Of a stretch of DNA of 64,000 bases, positions 47,401 through 60,652 are shown in pieces. This DNA is from Atrichornis clamosus (taxonomy: Eukaryota > Chordata > Aves > Passeriformes > Menuridae), in NCBI GenBank assembly GCA_013400975.1, contig WBMZ01009467.1, forward strand, positions 1 to 64,000, read 5' to 3'. The position numbers and the translations under genes were made by a program. The notes beneath the pieces are model-generated. The model was not told the origin of the DNA and did no database searches. It saw only the letters and a program-made list of their open reading frames with translations. Every line of letters starts with the position of its first letter. Position 1 is the stretch's first letter.

Positions 47401-49476
47401 TAACATCAACTTCAGCACCAACTTTACAAGGGACATCTCCGGGCTCTACACCACACAGGCCTTTTCAGACCTGAGTCACTGATTTAATCCTTGCCTACAC
47501 TGTTAAGGACAAAGAGTAGTCAATACTCACTTGTTATTACAATTAAGAACTAGTGAAACACAGCTGGGGACAGCTAAGGCAGGATATGAGCAAGCTCTGT
47601 AAAATCATGGACACAGAGAGCATCACTGAGGAACAACTCATCCACTACATGCAGGACACAGGAAACTTCAGGATGCTCCCAGTGAAGGCATCAGGTGGAG
47701 AACTCAGCACGATCCACCAGGAAGTGGTCCTGGCTGCCACCCTCCCGAGCAGTTACGGGATGTGTCACGGGAAACTGCAGAAGTGTAAGCAGGTTGGAAG
47801 TGGCACTGGACAGGCTCATGAAGGCCAGGTCCAGCAGCACCTCCCAGGAGCGTGCCCCAGGGGTGATGCCTGTTTAGAGCATGTTGCAGTCTCCGTGTAT
47901 TTCCGTGCAGAGGGGTGGCACAGGGGCTGCCTTCCCTGCTTCCCAGAATTGCCAATCCGCATCCCACTAAAGCCCTTACAGTCCAGTGGGCGTGTGCCTC
48001 AAGAATTACCAGGAATGCAAGTCAGGCAAAGCTCCAGCTGAAACTTATGTTGTCATTTCCAGGCATCACAGCACGCCCGGCCTGCAGAGGTGCTGCTGCT
48101 GACTTTCCATCGGGGGCACAGCTCCAGTGCTGTTACAGGGTCAGCCCCAACAACCAGGGCTTATTAAAGATACAAAGTAGTCAAACAGAGAGGCTGGCTC
48201 CTGCCTAAACCAGTGATTTAGACCCTCTGGAAGGAAATAACAAACTTACACCCAACAATAAACAATTTCCAATATTTTTCTCAGAATTTCAGTACTACAG
48301 GAACTTGAATGTTAAAGTTTAATGCAAGGAAGGTTATATCATATTTACGCTCATGCTCAAAAATAGGTTTCAATATACATTTAGAAGCAGGAAATTAATT
48401 CAACTCAAGACGACTTTATCTTGTTTTTAAAGGAAGCCTTTTTGGAAATACTCTTTAGTAGAATTCTTAATACATTCAACTTGCAATTATCCCAGAGATC
48501 TGAGAGAGTACTAAGGTGACCTGAATAAAGCACAGTAGATACAATGATATCTTATATAAATTAGGGTGTAAGTATGTTCACCTTCAGAGAAACTTGGAAG
48601 GCAGCTTTCTATAAAAAGTAAGGACAGATTTAAACACAGCTGTGGAAAGGAGCTCCAGTGAGCAGCCTGTACTCTGCATCACACAACACTGACACAGCAG
48701 GGATGCTGGAGAAGGTCGTTCCCACTTAAACTGTCACCCAGGGGATCCACACAAGGATACTTGAAAGCTTTCTGTAGAAGTCTAAAAGCTCTCCAAATCA
48801 TCAAAAGGGAGTAAGACAAAATGATGCGATTTGGGGATAAAATGCAACAATTTATTTGGTATAGGAGAAGTGTTAAAATACTTCTGGAGATGTCAGACTT
48901 GCAATTAACTACAAATCAAAAGCAAAGTGCAACTTCTCTCTCCATCAGTTTAGGTCTTGAGACGAACTGCTGAGGAGAAAAGTTTTAAGAGTCTCCCATC
49001 CTAGCTGTCAGTGTTGCTACTTTTTCCAGAGTGTTGCTCTGCCCAACTATTAAGAGTATGCTTTGAGTTACAGATCTGGCATTTCTTTGTCAGAAAATTA
49101 AATATAATAATCTCTTAGGAAACATGTTTATTTAACAACTGCGATTTTCATTTTGTCATCATTATTTAAAACAAAAAAAAAATCAAGCTGGGTTTACCAG
49201 CACCTTAACACGATGACCTAGCCTTCAAATATATTCCCCACAACTCTCTTCAACCACAGGACATTAGTCCAAAACTTCAATGCTTGTCCTAAGGTATGGA
49301 ACAGTCACTGACCACATTTTAAGAAACTGGGTTGTGTTTAAATAGTATGAGTAGCCCACCTGTGTGAGACACAAAAAACCCACTCCCATTGCTCCTGATT
49401 TCCCATATGGTGAAAAACATGATGCAACTGATTTGTGACCACAGGAGTTCAATGCAAGAGAAGGTTTATTTCCTAC
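41450..49476 (-). other. LPGAT1: LPGAT1 intron, ~8.0 kb
   Basis: The intron runs from the GTAGGAAA donor next to 49477 to the TTTGGTAG acceptor next to 41449. It is mostly unique sequence. It contains the CpG-rich patch at 45470-45790 and a GC-elevated block at 47550-48180 with an unassigned plus-strand frame of 162 codons (47553-48041). No other exon of LPGAT1 fits here, because the flanking exons join in phase. Confidence 0.85.
45470..45790. promoter_or_regulatory. Intronic CpG-rich patch, possible CpG island or alternative promoter
   Basis: About 320 bases hold roughly two dozen CpG dinucleotides, for example the clusters at 45650-45725 and 45740-45775, in an intron that is otherwise CpG-poor. 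Overlapping minus-strand frames (45638-45826 and 45655-45942) have no recognisable product. The patch may be an intragenic CpG island, an alternative promoter or a GC-rich insertion. Nothing in the sequence decides between these. Confidence 0.4.
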
Positions 49477-49603
49477 CTGTAGTGTACATGTGTAACTGTT
49501 GGTTGTCGGTAGCCAAGAATCCAAGTTTGGATGTCTATAGGTTCACCTTTGGGATACGCAATGGTTGTATCTATCACCCACTGGAGGCCTTTTGATTTGC
49601 CCT
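49477..49603 (-). CDS. LPGAT1: LPGAT1 internal coding exon
   Basis: This 127-base exon encodes GKSKGLQWVIDTTIAYPKGE, then PIDIQTWILGYRQPTVTHVH and YR. It follows a TTTTTGTTCCTAG acceptor at 49604-49605 and starts with two bases that complete a Glu codon begun by the upstream exon. It ends at 49477 before a GTAGGAAA donor, leaving AG of an Arg codon. The residues DTTIAYP and TWILGYR-PTVTHVHYR are strongly conserved in LPGAT1 and lie after the acyltransferase motifs. Confidence 0.97.
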
Positions 49604-50291
49604 CTAGGAACAAAAAGAAATGCGGTATTAAAAGTAATCAGAACGTGCACGTCACTGATTTGAGAGTACTTCAATTTCTATGTCACTTCATTAGGTATGA
49701 GGTACAAGGCACAAATAAAGACTGTCAAAAATAAAATCCAGATTTCATCACAGAGCACAGAAACACTCTAACGGACTTCAGCTAGGCCTAGATTTTATCT
49801 TCACGGTTATTTCTGTTGTGTTTACATACTGTAGTACACAGAACAGAACACATTCACTCACCACGTATGAGTACAGTCACATGACAAGTTGGCCCCAAAG
49901 TTAGGTGCTTCCCCCCATTCACCAAAAGGAAAAATTCCAAAATAAACATGCAAGCTTCTTGGTCTGCCGTTCAAGCATATTTAGACCTGGGCCTTTGTAA
50001 AAACTCACAGCTGAGGCTCACTAATGGAGCAGCAGCCATGCAGATCCCTCAAAGTTCTTAAAAATCTGAGTTGTAGGTTAAAGAGGAAATAGACCCCTCT
50101 GTGTATTCAGGATAAGAAAGCAAGGAACAGATATGGTCAGTTTTCACAATGGGGAGGATACTGCACCCACAAGGCCCCAGGAAAGGCTGATGCCAGTATA
50201 TGTCCATATGCTGCTCAGCTTATTTAGAAACTGAAAAAAGGATCAAAGGAGGTGAAAATATTTGCTATGAAGATTCTTCAAGACGGTCACA

Positions 50292-50332
50292 TTTGTGGGT
50301 CCCTCCCAACTCAGAATATTCTGTGATTCTGT
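50292..50332 (+). mobile_element. CR1 LINE, extreme 3' tail
   Basis: The sequence 'tgtgggtccctcccaactca' is followed by 'gaatattctgtgattctgta', which matches the CR1 3' terminus with two ATTCTGTG-like terminal units. It is antisense to LPGAT1. Confidence 0.75.
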
Positions 50333-50804
50333 ATGAAATCTGAATATAGGTTACTACCAGCAATAGTCCAGGTCACAGATCAACCTATCCATGACCCCTC
50401 TCTGGCAAGTCTTCAATTCAGAGGTTTGCAGAGAGGGAGAGCAGCAGATCTGCAAGCAAACCAAGAAGGAAGGGCACATTGCCAGGATGGCACTTTGAAT
50501 TTAGCTTGTCAATTTTGCATCTGTTCTGGAGCTGTCTTGTGTGCGAGGTCATGCTATGTTCAGGGTAGAAGAGTAATGCTCACACAGTGCTTGATACACC
50601 AGTGTAGCAAAATGCTTCCACCACACCCCGCAGCATCTTTAGGTATTAAAAAAACAGACTATCAAAAACAGCCACCCATTGGCAAGGGCACGCAGGAAGT
50701 GTTAGCTTTCAGCACAAAGTACAATACTTCCCAAGCCTGCAGCTGAGGTAGCTATGAAATAAATACAGCAGAGGTTGACAAGAACACTGTCAGCACGAAG
50801 AACA

Positions 50805-51210
50805 CGTACGGGGATTGACTGCTCACCATCTCTCTCAATACAAGAACAGGCATGCAAAATTCAGCCAAGAGGGAAAGTTTTCAGAGCAAACAGAAAAATG
50901 ATTCTTTGTGCAGAGAGGAACAGAACTATGGGGAATCCCTTGCTAAAGGATGTCAAGGATGCCAAGAGCTGGGTTCAAGAGGAAACTGAGTAAGTACATG
51001 GAAGAAATCCACGGGTGGGTTAACTAACCAGGCAGAAAGCCCCACCTGGCTTGGAAAACCCACCACAGGAAACAGTCAGAAGCTTGGAGAACCTGTGGGT
51101 GAAGTATGGTGCTTGTTTGCTGAGTTTACACTCTTCCTCTGAAATCCACTTGGAGTCACGGACAAGATGTTGGACTAGACAGATGTTTGGCCTTGCCCAC
51201 AGTCACCACT
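50805..51210 (+). mobile_element. Old CR1/L3-like LINE 3' fragment, ~400 bases
   Basis: In order on the plus strand: 'ctgctcaccatctctctcaa' near 50819, 'tacaagaacagg' near 50840, a block 'agcaaacagaaaaatgattc' near 50886, 'ggaacagaactatggggaat' near 50918, 'gtcaaggatgccaagagctg' near 50951, 'gggttcaagaggaaactgag' near 50970, then 'cactcttcctctgaaatcca' near 51129 and 'gatgttggactagacagatg' near 51165. This follows the old amniote CR1 3' region, including the typical 'gga-tactggactagatgga' block. It is divergent, has no intact ORF, and lies antisense in an LPGAT1 intron. Confidence 0.72.
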
Positions 51211-54200
51211 TTAATTTTACAGAAGACCTACCACACACCCGAGGAAATCTGCAACACACGGTCTGAGCAGCAGAAACACACTCTGAAAGCCACAGTTATT
51301 GACTCCAACCAGAATGTACATGCAAGGACTGACTTGCCAGTTTCTACCTGCATTTAATTTCATTTAATTTGCATTTCACTTTATTAAACGTGAAAAGAAA
51401 ATTACAGCAATGCTACCACATGTGTCTATCAATTATTTTAACGAGGAGCCAGTGTTTTCAGGGTGTCTACTCATCAGTGGAGTTGTACTGCTTCATTACA
51501 AATGTACATGCACTACTTGAATAGGGCTAGACAGCATTTCCTAACATTTAGGTTATGAGTTCTTAGTAGCATGCAACGTGCTATTCCAAAATTTGACCAA
51601 GGGCAAGCTACAGAGGTGAAGCTGGAACGTTCAGTGTTACCTTCTGGAAAAGACAGTATTTTAAAATCCTGACAGACACGTGAAATGAGAACTAGAGGCT
51701 CCAGGCTTGCCAGCATCATGACAGTGCTTGTCAAGTCTCTCTCAAGAAAAGCACTAACTACAGAGTGCTTCATTTTAAAAGTAGCAATGAATCAGAGAAA
51801 AGCCAGTATGAAATTAATATTAGATCAACAGAAGTATTAATGTAAAATAGATTTCATAACAAAGTCATTCAACTTATTATGTTCCCAGATGTAAAGCAAG
51901 AAAGGATAAAGACAAATTGCCTAAGTGAGTAAGCAACAAAGATCATTAATTGCAATTAAGAAGTGCCAGATGAATATGGGCACATTTTCTTATTATTTAC
52001 AGTGAAGTGTTTAAAAATAATTTATTCAATACTTAGTATTTAAAGCTGTTCTTTCAGTGGATAATGGTTTGCACTTCATTATGGGAAGACTCCTGCAGTT
52101 CTCTGCTGTGCTGATTTCCTCCCTTCTGCTTTTGTAGAGCAGAGCTGCAGCACTGAATTCGTCAGTCCAGCTCCAAACTCACTTCCAAGCCCTTTCAGGG
52201 CAGGGTGGGAAGAAAAGAAACTCTGACAGCCCACCTGGAACTCCAGGTTAGAAAGAAAAAAAAATCTGATGGTAACATCAGCCTCTACAGACCCTCTTTT
52301 AGAGCAAGCAGGTGTTAGTGCAGCTACCTCCACGTGCTCTCAAATCACACTACTTGTGCATGCTCTGGTTTAAAATAAGCCTTATATAATCATCCGAGTT
52401 ATCAGACTGCAAAAAAAACCCAAGTCACCAAGGACTTAAGAAAATTAATTTTGAAATACATCTTGCTGTCTTTTTGGGGGGTTATACTGTGCTGCACCCT
52501 GCTCAGGAGCAAATTTACTTTAAAGCCAGGAAGCTCTCACAGATCCTGAAGCTATAAAAGTAACAGAAGACTGCACACAACACTAAGGGGTAAGACCTTA
52601 GTATCTCCAAGGCTGCTGCTTTCAGGCCTAAGCAGACCTTTGAACAAGAATAAACCCTATCATTTTAAAATGGAGCACACTAACAGGAGCTCAAAACAAA
52701 AACTGCTGCATTACTTATAATATGGTGTGAATCTCAGGTCTGGCATTTGAAACTGAGGAAACAAGCACCTGCAAATATCTGCTCAAGAACTCCTCTTGTC
52801 CAGCTTGGCTTGACCAACTCAGCCACAGATGTTTCTGACAGCCAAATGCTTTTCAACTTTCTACCTCCCATTAAAAAGACACCCTTATCTTTCATATCTA
52901 GTACTTGCTGAAAGTACTCAGCCTGACTGTCAGAGACTTCAGCAGGAGAAACTGCTGCAGAGGCTGTATTTAAGCTGATCTCTCCAAACATGGATTTTTC
53001 TTCTTTGGTGTCAGTCTGCTTGCCACTTTCTGCATAGGTGGAAGATTTTGATTTCTCAAACTGCTTCAAAAGGTCTGATTCTTTTTAAATAACACATAAA
53101 CATTCAAAACAGGCCCACAGGCACCTGTCCCACGCAACTTCATCCAAACCACGTAGTAACGATGTCCCTTAGTGTGAATGGTACATACTTGGCTTATACT
53201 GTCTAAGACAAAACTGAACACTCACATGTAACATTAGCTTTCTGACCTAGGCAAAAAAAAATTTAAAAAAATTTAACCAGTTTCCTAACTTGGTGGTTGT
53301 TGGTTTTTCAAATCATCATCAGAAGCAAATCTTAGTAAGTATTTTCTTCACAGTGGATTCAGTGATACTAAGATTTACCTAAGAAGCAACTTATCAGTGT
53401 CTTCAAGACACTCCATGATCTGTTATCCTCTACAGTCCTCTCACAGCAGATACCTGACTGTCTACAATCACAGATTTATTGGGGTTCAGAGCTTCTCTCC
53501 ATCCCCTCTACGTCCTCCCTGCGGTTGCTACTTCCTGGTGTCAATTTATGCTAAAAAACCAGATTAGATTATGTGCAGAACTCCAGCAGACTTTCAGTGT
53601 TTGCCACAGAGAAAAAGAGCAATTTATGAAGACAGGTTTCAGCAGGAAACCTCGCCTCCAGCCGAGCTCTGGATGGTGCGACACTGCCAGACTGGATCCA
53701 GGGTGGAAAAGAATGCACCAGCCAGGGGTGGACCTGAGGACTGCAGCTTGCACTTGAAAAAGAAAACACCTGCTAGCATTCACTAGTATTGAGGTGTGGT
53801 TCCCTGAACACTTACACCACTCAGCACGCAGCCAAAAGAGGCTGTTGCCTCCCCCTGCATTGCAATCCATTCTTGTAACTTGTCCCTTGTTCTCTACTTG
53901 TCCTTGTGCGATCAGCTCGATCACTGACCTCAGAATTAACTTTTTTCTCCACAGATCAACTCTCAGACTGAACATCTTACTCATCATTCCAAGATCCTGA
54001 CATAACAAATCACCTGGAAGAAAACTAGAAGGAACCTTCTTCCAGGGGAAAAACAACCAAACCACCAAAAGCTTTCTCACGTGCTATTCAAGTCACATTC
54101 CTCATCTAACAGTGAATCAAATCTCATTTAAAAAAAAAGAATCAATTATGAAGTTCAGCATACAGTTCTGCAGAAGTGAAAATTTAATTTCTCTGAGAAA

Positions 54201-57200
54201 GGGCATCAGAACTGAATGTACTGTGCTGCATTTGAAAACAGTAAGATAAGATTCAGCATGACTCTAAGCAAGCTCATAGCAACCTCTTATCAGACAGAAA
54301 AACCTGCTGCATGGTAAAATAAAACAGAATTTAAAAAAACATACTAGAGCAGGTCTGATCAAAAATACGCTCTGCAATGTGTATCTTTGAAGAACAATTG
54401 CTCCAAACTCCTTTGAATTGCCAGCTTTTGGCATTTAGAGTATTTTTCTAGTTCTAAAACTCACAAGATCAATTCTTACCAATTGAAGAAACACTATTTG
54501 CAGTCATATCAAAGACTAAGTGTTGTACTACAAAAATTCAAAACCCCGAGCCCATAAAATACCCCTGCAAACACGCACATTGGTCACACATGAAGGTGGT
54601 GATGGCTATTCACCAAGCATTTTTATGCTGCCCATATTCGTATCCTGCACTAAAACCTTTATCTGGAATGCGGGTGCTGGCAGCAGTGCTGGCCCATCTG
54701 TCCAGAGAGAGGCTTTCAGCAGACACCAGAAGCACCATAAACTCTCTTTTCAGGGACAGACACCACTTAGCTACACTCTCTGTACTTCAAAAGTGGTCAC
54801 GCTATCAAGTGATTGTACTACCTTTCCTACGTTTCTTCGATCCTTCTATTTATTTAGGAATAAAACTACATAATTTTGTTAAATTAAACAAAATTTTTGA
54901 AAGACAGTAAAGCAATTTAGCATTTACCAGCAGTAAATTAAAATTCACCTTGATGAAGTCTGTCACTTTGGACTTAATATATGAAAGAAAACTTTTGGGA
55001 AGAGGAAATTAAGACAACAGAGGCTGTTTGTCTTGAAAAAGCCACTGATAAAGAACTGATTGGTTTAAGTACGAGAATTATCAAACAGCATTAATCACCT
55101 AGCTCAGGAACACTTGTTCTGTCACTTTACAGACGAAGAATCAGCTACTAAACTGTGCGAAATTCCTAACTAGTAAAAAATAAATTGAAAAGGGGATTGG
55201 CTATTAAGAATACTAGTATCTTAATGAAGATTAATGAGTTTTTTTGGAGGTTACTGAACCTTGCACTTCTCAGCATTAACCCACCTCTACCGAAGGGCTG
55301 ACATAAATCAGGTTAGAGACCTTACAGCAGGCCAGATGATGGAGCATTGAGCTACAATTAGCCCGATTGCTGAACTACTACTTGAAGGCCACAACTTCAG
55401 TGACATGTGACACATAAGAGCCAGTTGAGCTGAGGAGCTGGGGGTGACACGACCAAACAACCGTATCTGATTTGGTTTGTGTCAAACTGTGATAATAGCA
55501 TATTATGGATGAACCATCTTTTATTATAGTTGGCTTTGTCATGTTTTGTTCCTTCACCCAGTTTTATACACCATTCCAGCTGAGAAAGGAGAATGGCATA
55601 AAATTTAAAACGATATAAAAGCTACAAGGATCATTTAAAATGAATTAAGTACTAATAAAAATGACAGCAGTCAAGAACAGAGCTGTTTATCATGACTCAA
55701 CACAGCTACCCAGGAAACTCAACAGGCAGGAGACTAATTTTTAATGAGGAGAAGCTAGTCTTAATCTATACACCAATTTAACTAAAATCAGGTGGGAGAG
55801 GAAGATGAATTCCCATGAGTATCAATAAAGCCTGGTGGAAACAAGATGAGAGAATAATAAATAATGGAGAAGAAAGCTTATTATAGTAAGCTGAATAACT
55901 GGGCACCAGGAACATTAAGTAAGGCAGTACAGAGCACAGGAAGAAGAGCTGCAGATGAAAAGTGCTTCCAGCGAACCATGAAGTTCAAGTGCAATGCTTC
56001 TGATAAAGAAGCCACTTGCAAGCAAAGGAGGAGAGTTATAATGTACAGAAGGTTTGCATCCAGTCTCTCTGCAAGTCACTGGTGAAGCCTTTACTGTATA
56101 CAATACACCTGGCTCTAGCACCCACAGCCCAACACTGGTCACCTGAAGAGGATGGAGGCCTCATTTTCACTGGGGTTTTCTCCATGCAATTGAAAAAAGG
56201 GAAAGATAAAAGAGATTCAAAGCAAAGATGTTCACTAATTTGTTAGGCTTCTAACTTCCATAATATAACCTTAACAATTTATACAACTATATTTCATTCA
56301 ACTGAATAAAAATTATCTGACAAGGCAAGAGAACAATACAAGCACTCAGAAAGCAATAGATTAGAGGAAGAATCTTTTATACAAGATACAAATCAAGAAC
56401 TAACATTTCATACATCTCTGAAAGAGAAGTTCTGCAATGCTAGGAACATTTTTGCGAGCTTAGAAGAAGAGAGGACATAAAATATCTGTGTCACTATATA
56501 TCAAGTACTACTTTTTCCTAGCATATAAAATTTACTTTCACTTTTCTTTTTCATCCTTTTCAGTATGTTTCTGAGTCCATTACTATGAAAGAATGACAGC
56601 TAAACCCACACATTTTGTTCCTATCTTTGCCCAATTATGTTTTCTTCTGTCTTTTGAGTAGGATGGGCAGATATAGTTCCATTTTATTTCTGAGAGAATT
56701 CCTTTATTTTAGTACCCAGTTAGGTCAACTACTACCAAATGCTCATTTGTCTGGAGTCTGAATCATGCCACTCACAGAGGGAAAAAGAAAGAAAGAAGCC
56801 AGGGTTGATGATCAGCTAAGTTGATAGCAACCTAAGAGTAGGAAAATATCAAATTGGTATTTGACAAGCGCTTTTGGTCTCCTTCCAGAACTGGAAGACT
56901 TGCAATTAATTTGGGGAACTTCTTATTCTTCATATCTTTTAGAGACAGCCAGAAATAGAACAGGAACAGGCCAAACTTTTCTCCTCAAACAATCCAACTT
57001 TTTAACAAGGACTGGGGTATTCAGTTTCTCTCTTTTAAACCTAAAATGTTTTATGACAACAAGAGCTTTCTTCAGCCTTTCTTTTCTGAATGTAGACTGA
57101 CAGGAAATATTCTGATGCATTCCACAGCTTGACTTTTCAGTTCATTTTAAATCCTACCTTCACTTCTGCAAGAACTTTATCTCCATTTTTTTCTTACATT

Positions 57201-58259
57201 GACAAGAACAACTTCAAAATTCAAAATCTGGAAGCGATTTCTGTATGAGGGTTCTTGCTAACCCTGAAATTTGAACTTCAGTCAGAAAATAATCCAGAGT
57301 CCTCTGCGTATGTGGCTTCATTAGTATGGATCTTTGTTTCAAATCACTAAATGATTATCAGAATTTGGCTATGGAAACACCAGCACCACCCACCAATAAG
57401 AAACTACCACAACCCCCTAGTCCATTGTTTCTAATAAGTAACAGAAATCCACAACTAAGTTAAGGAAGCTCTAACCCTGCTCTTGAACATGCTACAAAGT
57501 TAATTTTAAAAACAGAGAGACCAAAACCACCAAGTCCCCTAACTACAGGCATTATTTGTATCCCAGCCATACCCTCCCTTACAGCCCAGACATCTCAGTA
57601 CCAGAATGCTGCAGGAATATTCTTACTCTCTTGTAACTGCTCTGGCATGACAGCTGAAACAATCCTTCAAATCTAGAAATCAGCGACAGTTAACTCCAGC
57701 AACAATGGGGACAGTCAACAGGAAGATTTGTAGACAACAGAAGAACTTGGACTCAATAGAGAACAGTTCAAGAAGAAGAATAAAGTACACAGCACTGGAT
57801 GCAAAGAAACTTTTAAAGCCCGGAATAAAAACGTGAACGTAGGAGCATATCCCCCCAGAAATACTTCTACTGTAGTTTCCACGCTATCACAAACCAGTGC
57901 AAACCATCCACCTGGCTGAAAGGAGTGGATCACCTTATTGCTCACTCTGAGTTCCTATTCCAGGATCTGCTTTACTCATCATGTGAGCCACGCCAAGCAC
58001 TCATGCAGCCACACCACAGACTAAATCTGATTAAAACTAAGCTTGGTTTAAACTAAGGCTGGTTTGGGGTTGGTTTTTTTTTTTGGTCTCAAGGTCAGAA
58101 ATAAAGTTAGCAGAACTAGAACTAAATATGAAAACATTTCTATAAAATACAATGGTGCATTATGAAAGTATTTGATATTTAAAGAGACCAATACAATGTT
58201 TTTCTTTACTCAAATCTTTGACATTCAATTTGCTTTTTACCCACAACAGTGATGTTTAC

Positions 58260-58533
58260 CTTTTCTCACAGCATCTCCACCTGATGGAGTTCCATTTTCT
58301 TGCGGCGCTACAAGTGTTTTCAGAATTACTTGTGTTGCCCCAAGTCTTGGCAAGGTGACATGTTTAAGAAATGGCAAATTGTTTTTCTTGGCAAATGCCT
58401 GGCTTGTTTCTCTCCTTTTCCTAAGAAAGCCACCCTCTGGAAATAAAACAATCCATTTCCGATTACGGCTCCTGTAATAATTTTCTAGATGATCTTTGAG
58501 TAATACAAGCTGCTGGTCACGGTGTGTTCTCCC
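58260..58533 (-). CDS. LPGAT1: LPGAT1 coding exon with acyltransferase motif III
   Basis: This 274-base exon encodes 91 residues of the PlsC-type acyltransferase core. It begins GRTHRDQQLVLLKDHLENYY and contains WIVLFPEGGFLRKRRE, where FPEGG is the substrate-binding EGT/EGG motif of glycerophospholipid acyltransferases. It continues with TSQAFAKKNNLPFLKHVTLP, which holds the conserved VTLPR proline motif. It starts in phase 0 at 58533 after CTTTCCTTACAG and ends at 58260 before GTAAACAT with one extra base. LPGAT1 acylates lysophospholipids at the ER: it was first described on lysophosphatidylglycerol, and later work points to sn-1 acylation of lysophosphatidylethanolamine. Confidence 0.98.
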
Positions 58534-60652
58534 CTGTAAGGAAAGAACATTATCTAAATAAAACAAGTGTTTAAAAGAGGTCACATCAGACATGATTATT
58601 GTATTTCTAAGATTTCTCTCTTTACAGAGATACAAATAAGCCCCTGAGGCAGTAAAAAATAATGTTCTCCTCAGAGTACCTTCTGGTGGCCTGCAGACCA
58701 GGCCTCAGCTGGGTTACCACAGCAGAACCACAGACCCCCCCTCTAATCTGCACTGCTTGAATGACTCATTCATTTCTCCTCTTTGATGTATTAGCACAAC
58801 TTCACTGAAGACAGTAAGATACATCCTTAATTACTGCAGAAATATCTTCAGGAACAATCTTTTCCCAACTCTGCATGCACCAAGCTACCCAAATTTTTAG
58901 AGGAATCTATTTACATTAATTAGCATTTTTGAGTGCTCCAAAGTGACTTTGTCAAATCACTCGAAAGACACAGGAGTGCAAAATTGAAGCTCTCCTCAGC
59001 AGAGATTATTTTAATTCTCTGAAACCTCAACAAAACTGCCATAAACATTGCACTGATTTGGTGGCTGGTTGGGTTTTTTTGGTCAGAGGAAGGAAGAGGG
59101 TCGAGCGGGGTCGAGTGAAAGACAAAAGAAACAAGATTTTACTGAAGGTGAGTTTTATGAAAGTGTTTCTCCTACTTAGCACGGGAGAGGGAAGCAAAAG
59201 GCTCTGCCTGCTCATATTAATGCAATTCAAGAGCAATATAAAAGTTCCTCAGTTAAGCCAGTCCTTTCTCAGGAGACCACAGGACTCCAGGAAGGCAGTT
59301 AAGTAGTAGCTAAGTAGTTAAGAAACAAGCAGTGAACAATAAACATCCAAATATTACTAGGGCCTTTCTAGAGTTAGGTAAAGGACCGTTACTCACTCAC
59401 ATAAAGTATTTTGCCACACCCAAAGGCTAACAACCAAGAAAAATTTTATTTTCAATCGGTTTGTATTCAGACTCCCGATGATGTCATTTTATTTGTGATG
59501 TTGCTTATCTCAGCCACTTTACAAAAATGAGGAAAAGCCTCAGTTTTTGCAGCTCAGTAACAGTTTGGGTTTGTAACTGGAACTGCAACCCCACATTAAG
59601 AAATTACAGCTAACAAGCTGACAGTTCTGCATGTCTCAAAATGTGCATCTTGTAAATTCTAACTACTGAAACAGATTCGTATTTTACAAAGGGTCAAACC
59701 CTGTTCCCTTACATCCTCTCACAACACACAGCTGAATACCTTGGGAACTTTGTTTTATCTAATTTTGTCTGAGGTTTTTTAACCATGCCTCTAGTATTAG
59801 CGAGAAGTCTCACTCTAGCTGTGTGCTGCTGTGATTAAGTATTTATTTATTTCATTCTGGGTAAACTATCCTCTTCTCTGCAATGTGAAAATTCATTAAT
59901 TCTCCCTGGCTGCCCACATATTTTATGTCCAGACAAATAAGAAGAGGAAAGAAACATATATACTGGATATTGCAGTTCACATAACTAGCAGCAGGTTCAT
60001 GCTTATCATTGGCCTTCTGAGATTCGACTTTGAGAGTGCAGTTTGATCTACAGCCACCAAACAACAAACCCTACCCAAACTGTATGAAGTAATCTGAGGC
60101 TCTCATTCATATTTGAGATGCTGAGCTCAACACACATTCCTTCCTGATGCTCAAATAATAATTAACCTTCAAGAATCAATTAATTACTATCTGCACAGGT
60201 CCATCACCAGCTAAAACTGGTTCACTACTATGTTACCATCAAAAGGGACCGTTCTGCCTTTCCTTATTTGAAACTTTGACAGTCAGAGCAGTGACCTGAA
60301 CAGGCACACTCTTTTGCAAGGCTTCAAGGTCACTAAGGAAAGATGAGAGGTGTTAACAATGGGTGCTCAGAAACACAGAGACAGAAGAAACTGCCCATGT
60401 ATTTTGCTTGTACACCTCTCTCATAACAGCCTGCCATCACATTTGGATTCCATAAGCATTTGTGTCTATGCAAATCATAAAATTAGCTCGGAAAATAAAG
60501 CAGTTTCAGAACGAAGACCTCCCCAAATATACACTTTACAGCATAGTTATTTAATTGTGCAAAGCAACCAGGCGGTGATAAGTAAGTCCCATAACACCAC
60601 AGCGTTCCAAATATAAGGATAAATCAAAGCACTATTATGTGTTTCCATTTAC
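58534..60652 (-). other. LPGAT1: LPGAT1 intron, ~2.1 kb
   Basis: The intron runs from the GTAAATGG donor next to 60653 to the CTTTCCTTACAG acceptor next to 58533. It is unique AT-rich sequence with no recognised repeat. It is a phase 0 intron joining Arg-Gln to Gly-Arg. Confidence 0.88.

Larger units (their letters stand above)
49604..58259 (-). other. LPGAT1: LPGAT1 intron, ~8.7 kb
   Basis: The intron runs from the GTAAACAT donor next to 58260 to the TTCCTAG acceptor next to 49603. It contains a short CR1 tail (50292-50332) and a long old CR1 copy (50805-51210). The remainder is AT-rich and unassigned. A minus-strand frame of 179 codons at 53541-54080 overlaps several opposed frames and has no recognisable domain. 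Confidence 0.85.

Noticed and set aside
53541..54080. 179-codon minus-strand frame in an LPGAT1 intron
   Set aside because: LPGAT1 exons on both sides join in phase without it, and I recognise no domain. Opposed frames cover the same DNA.
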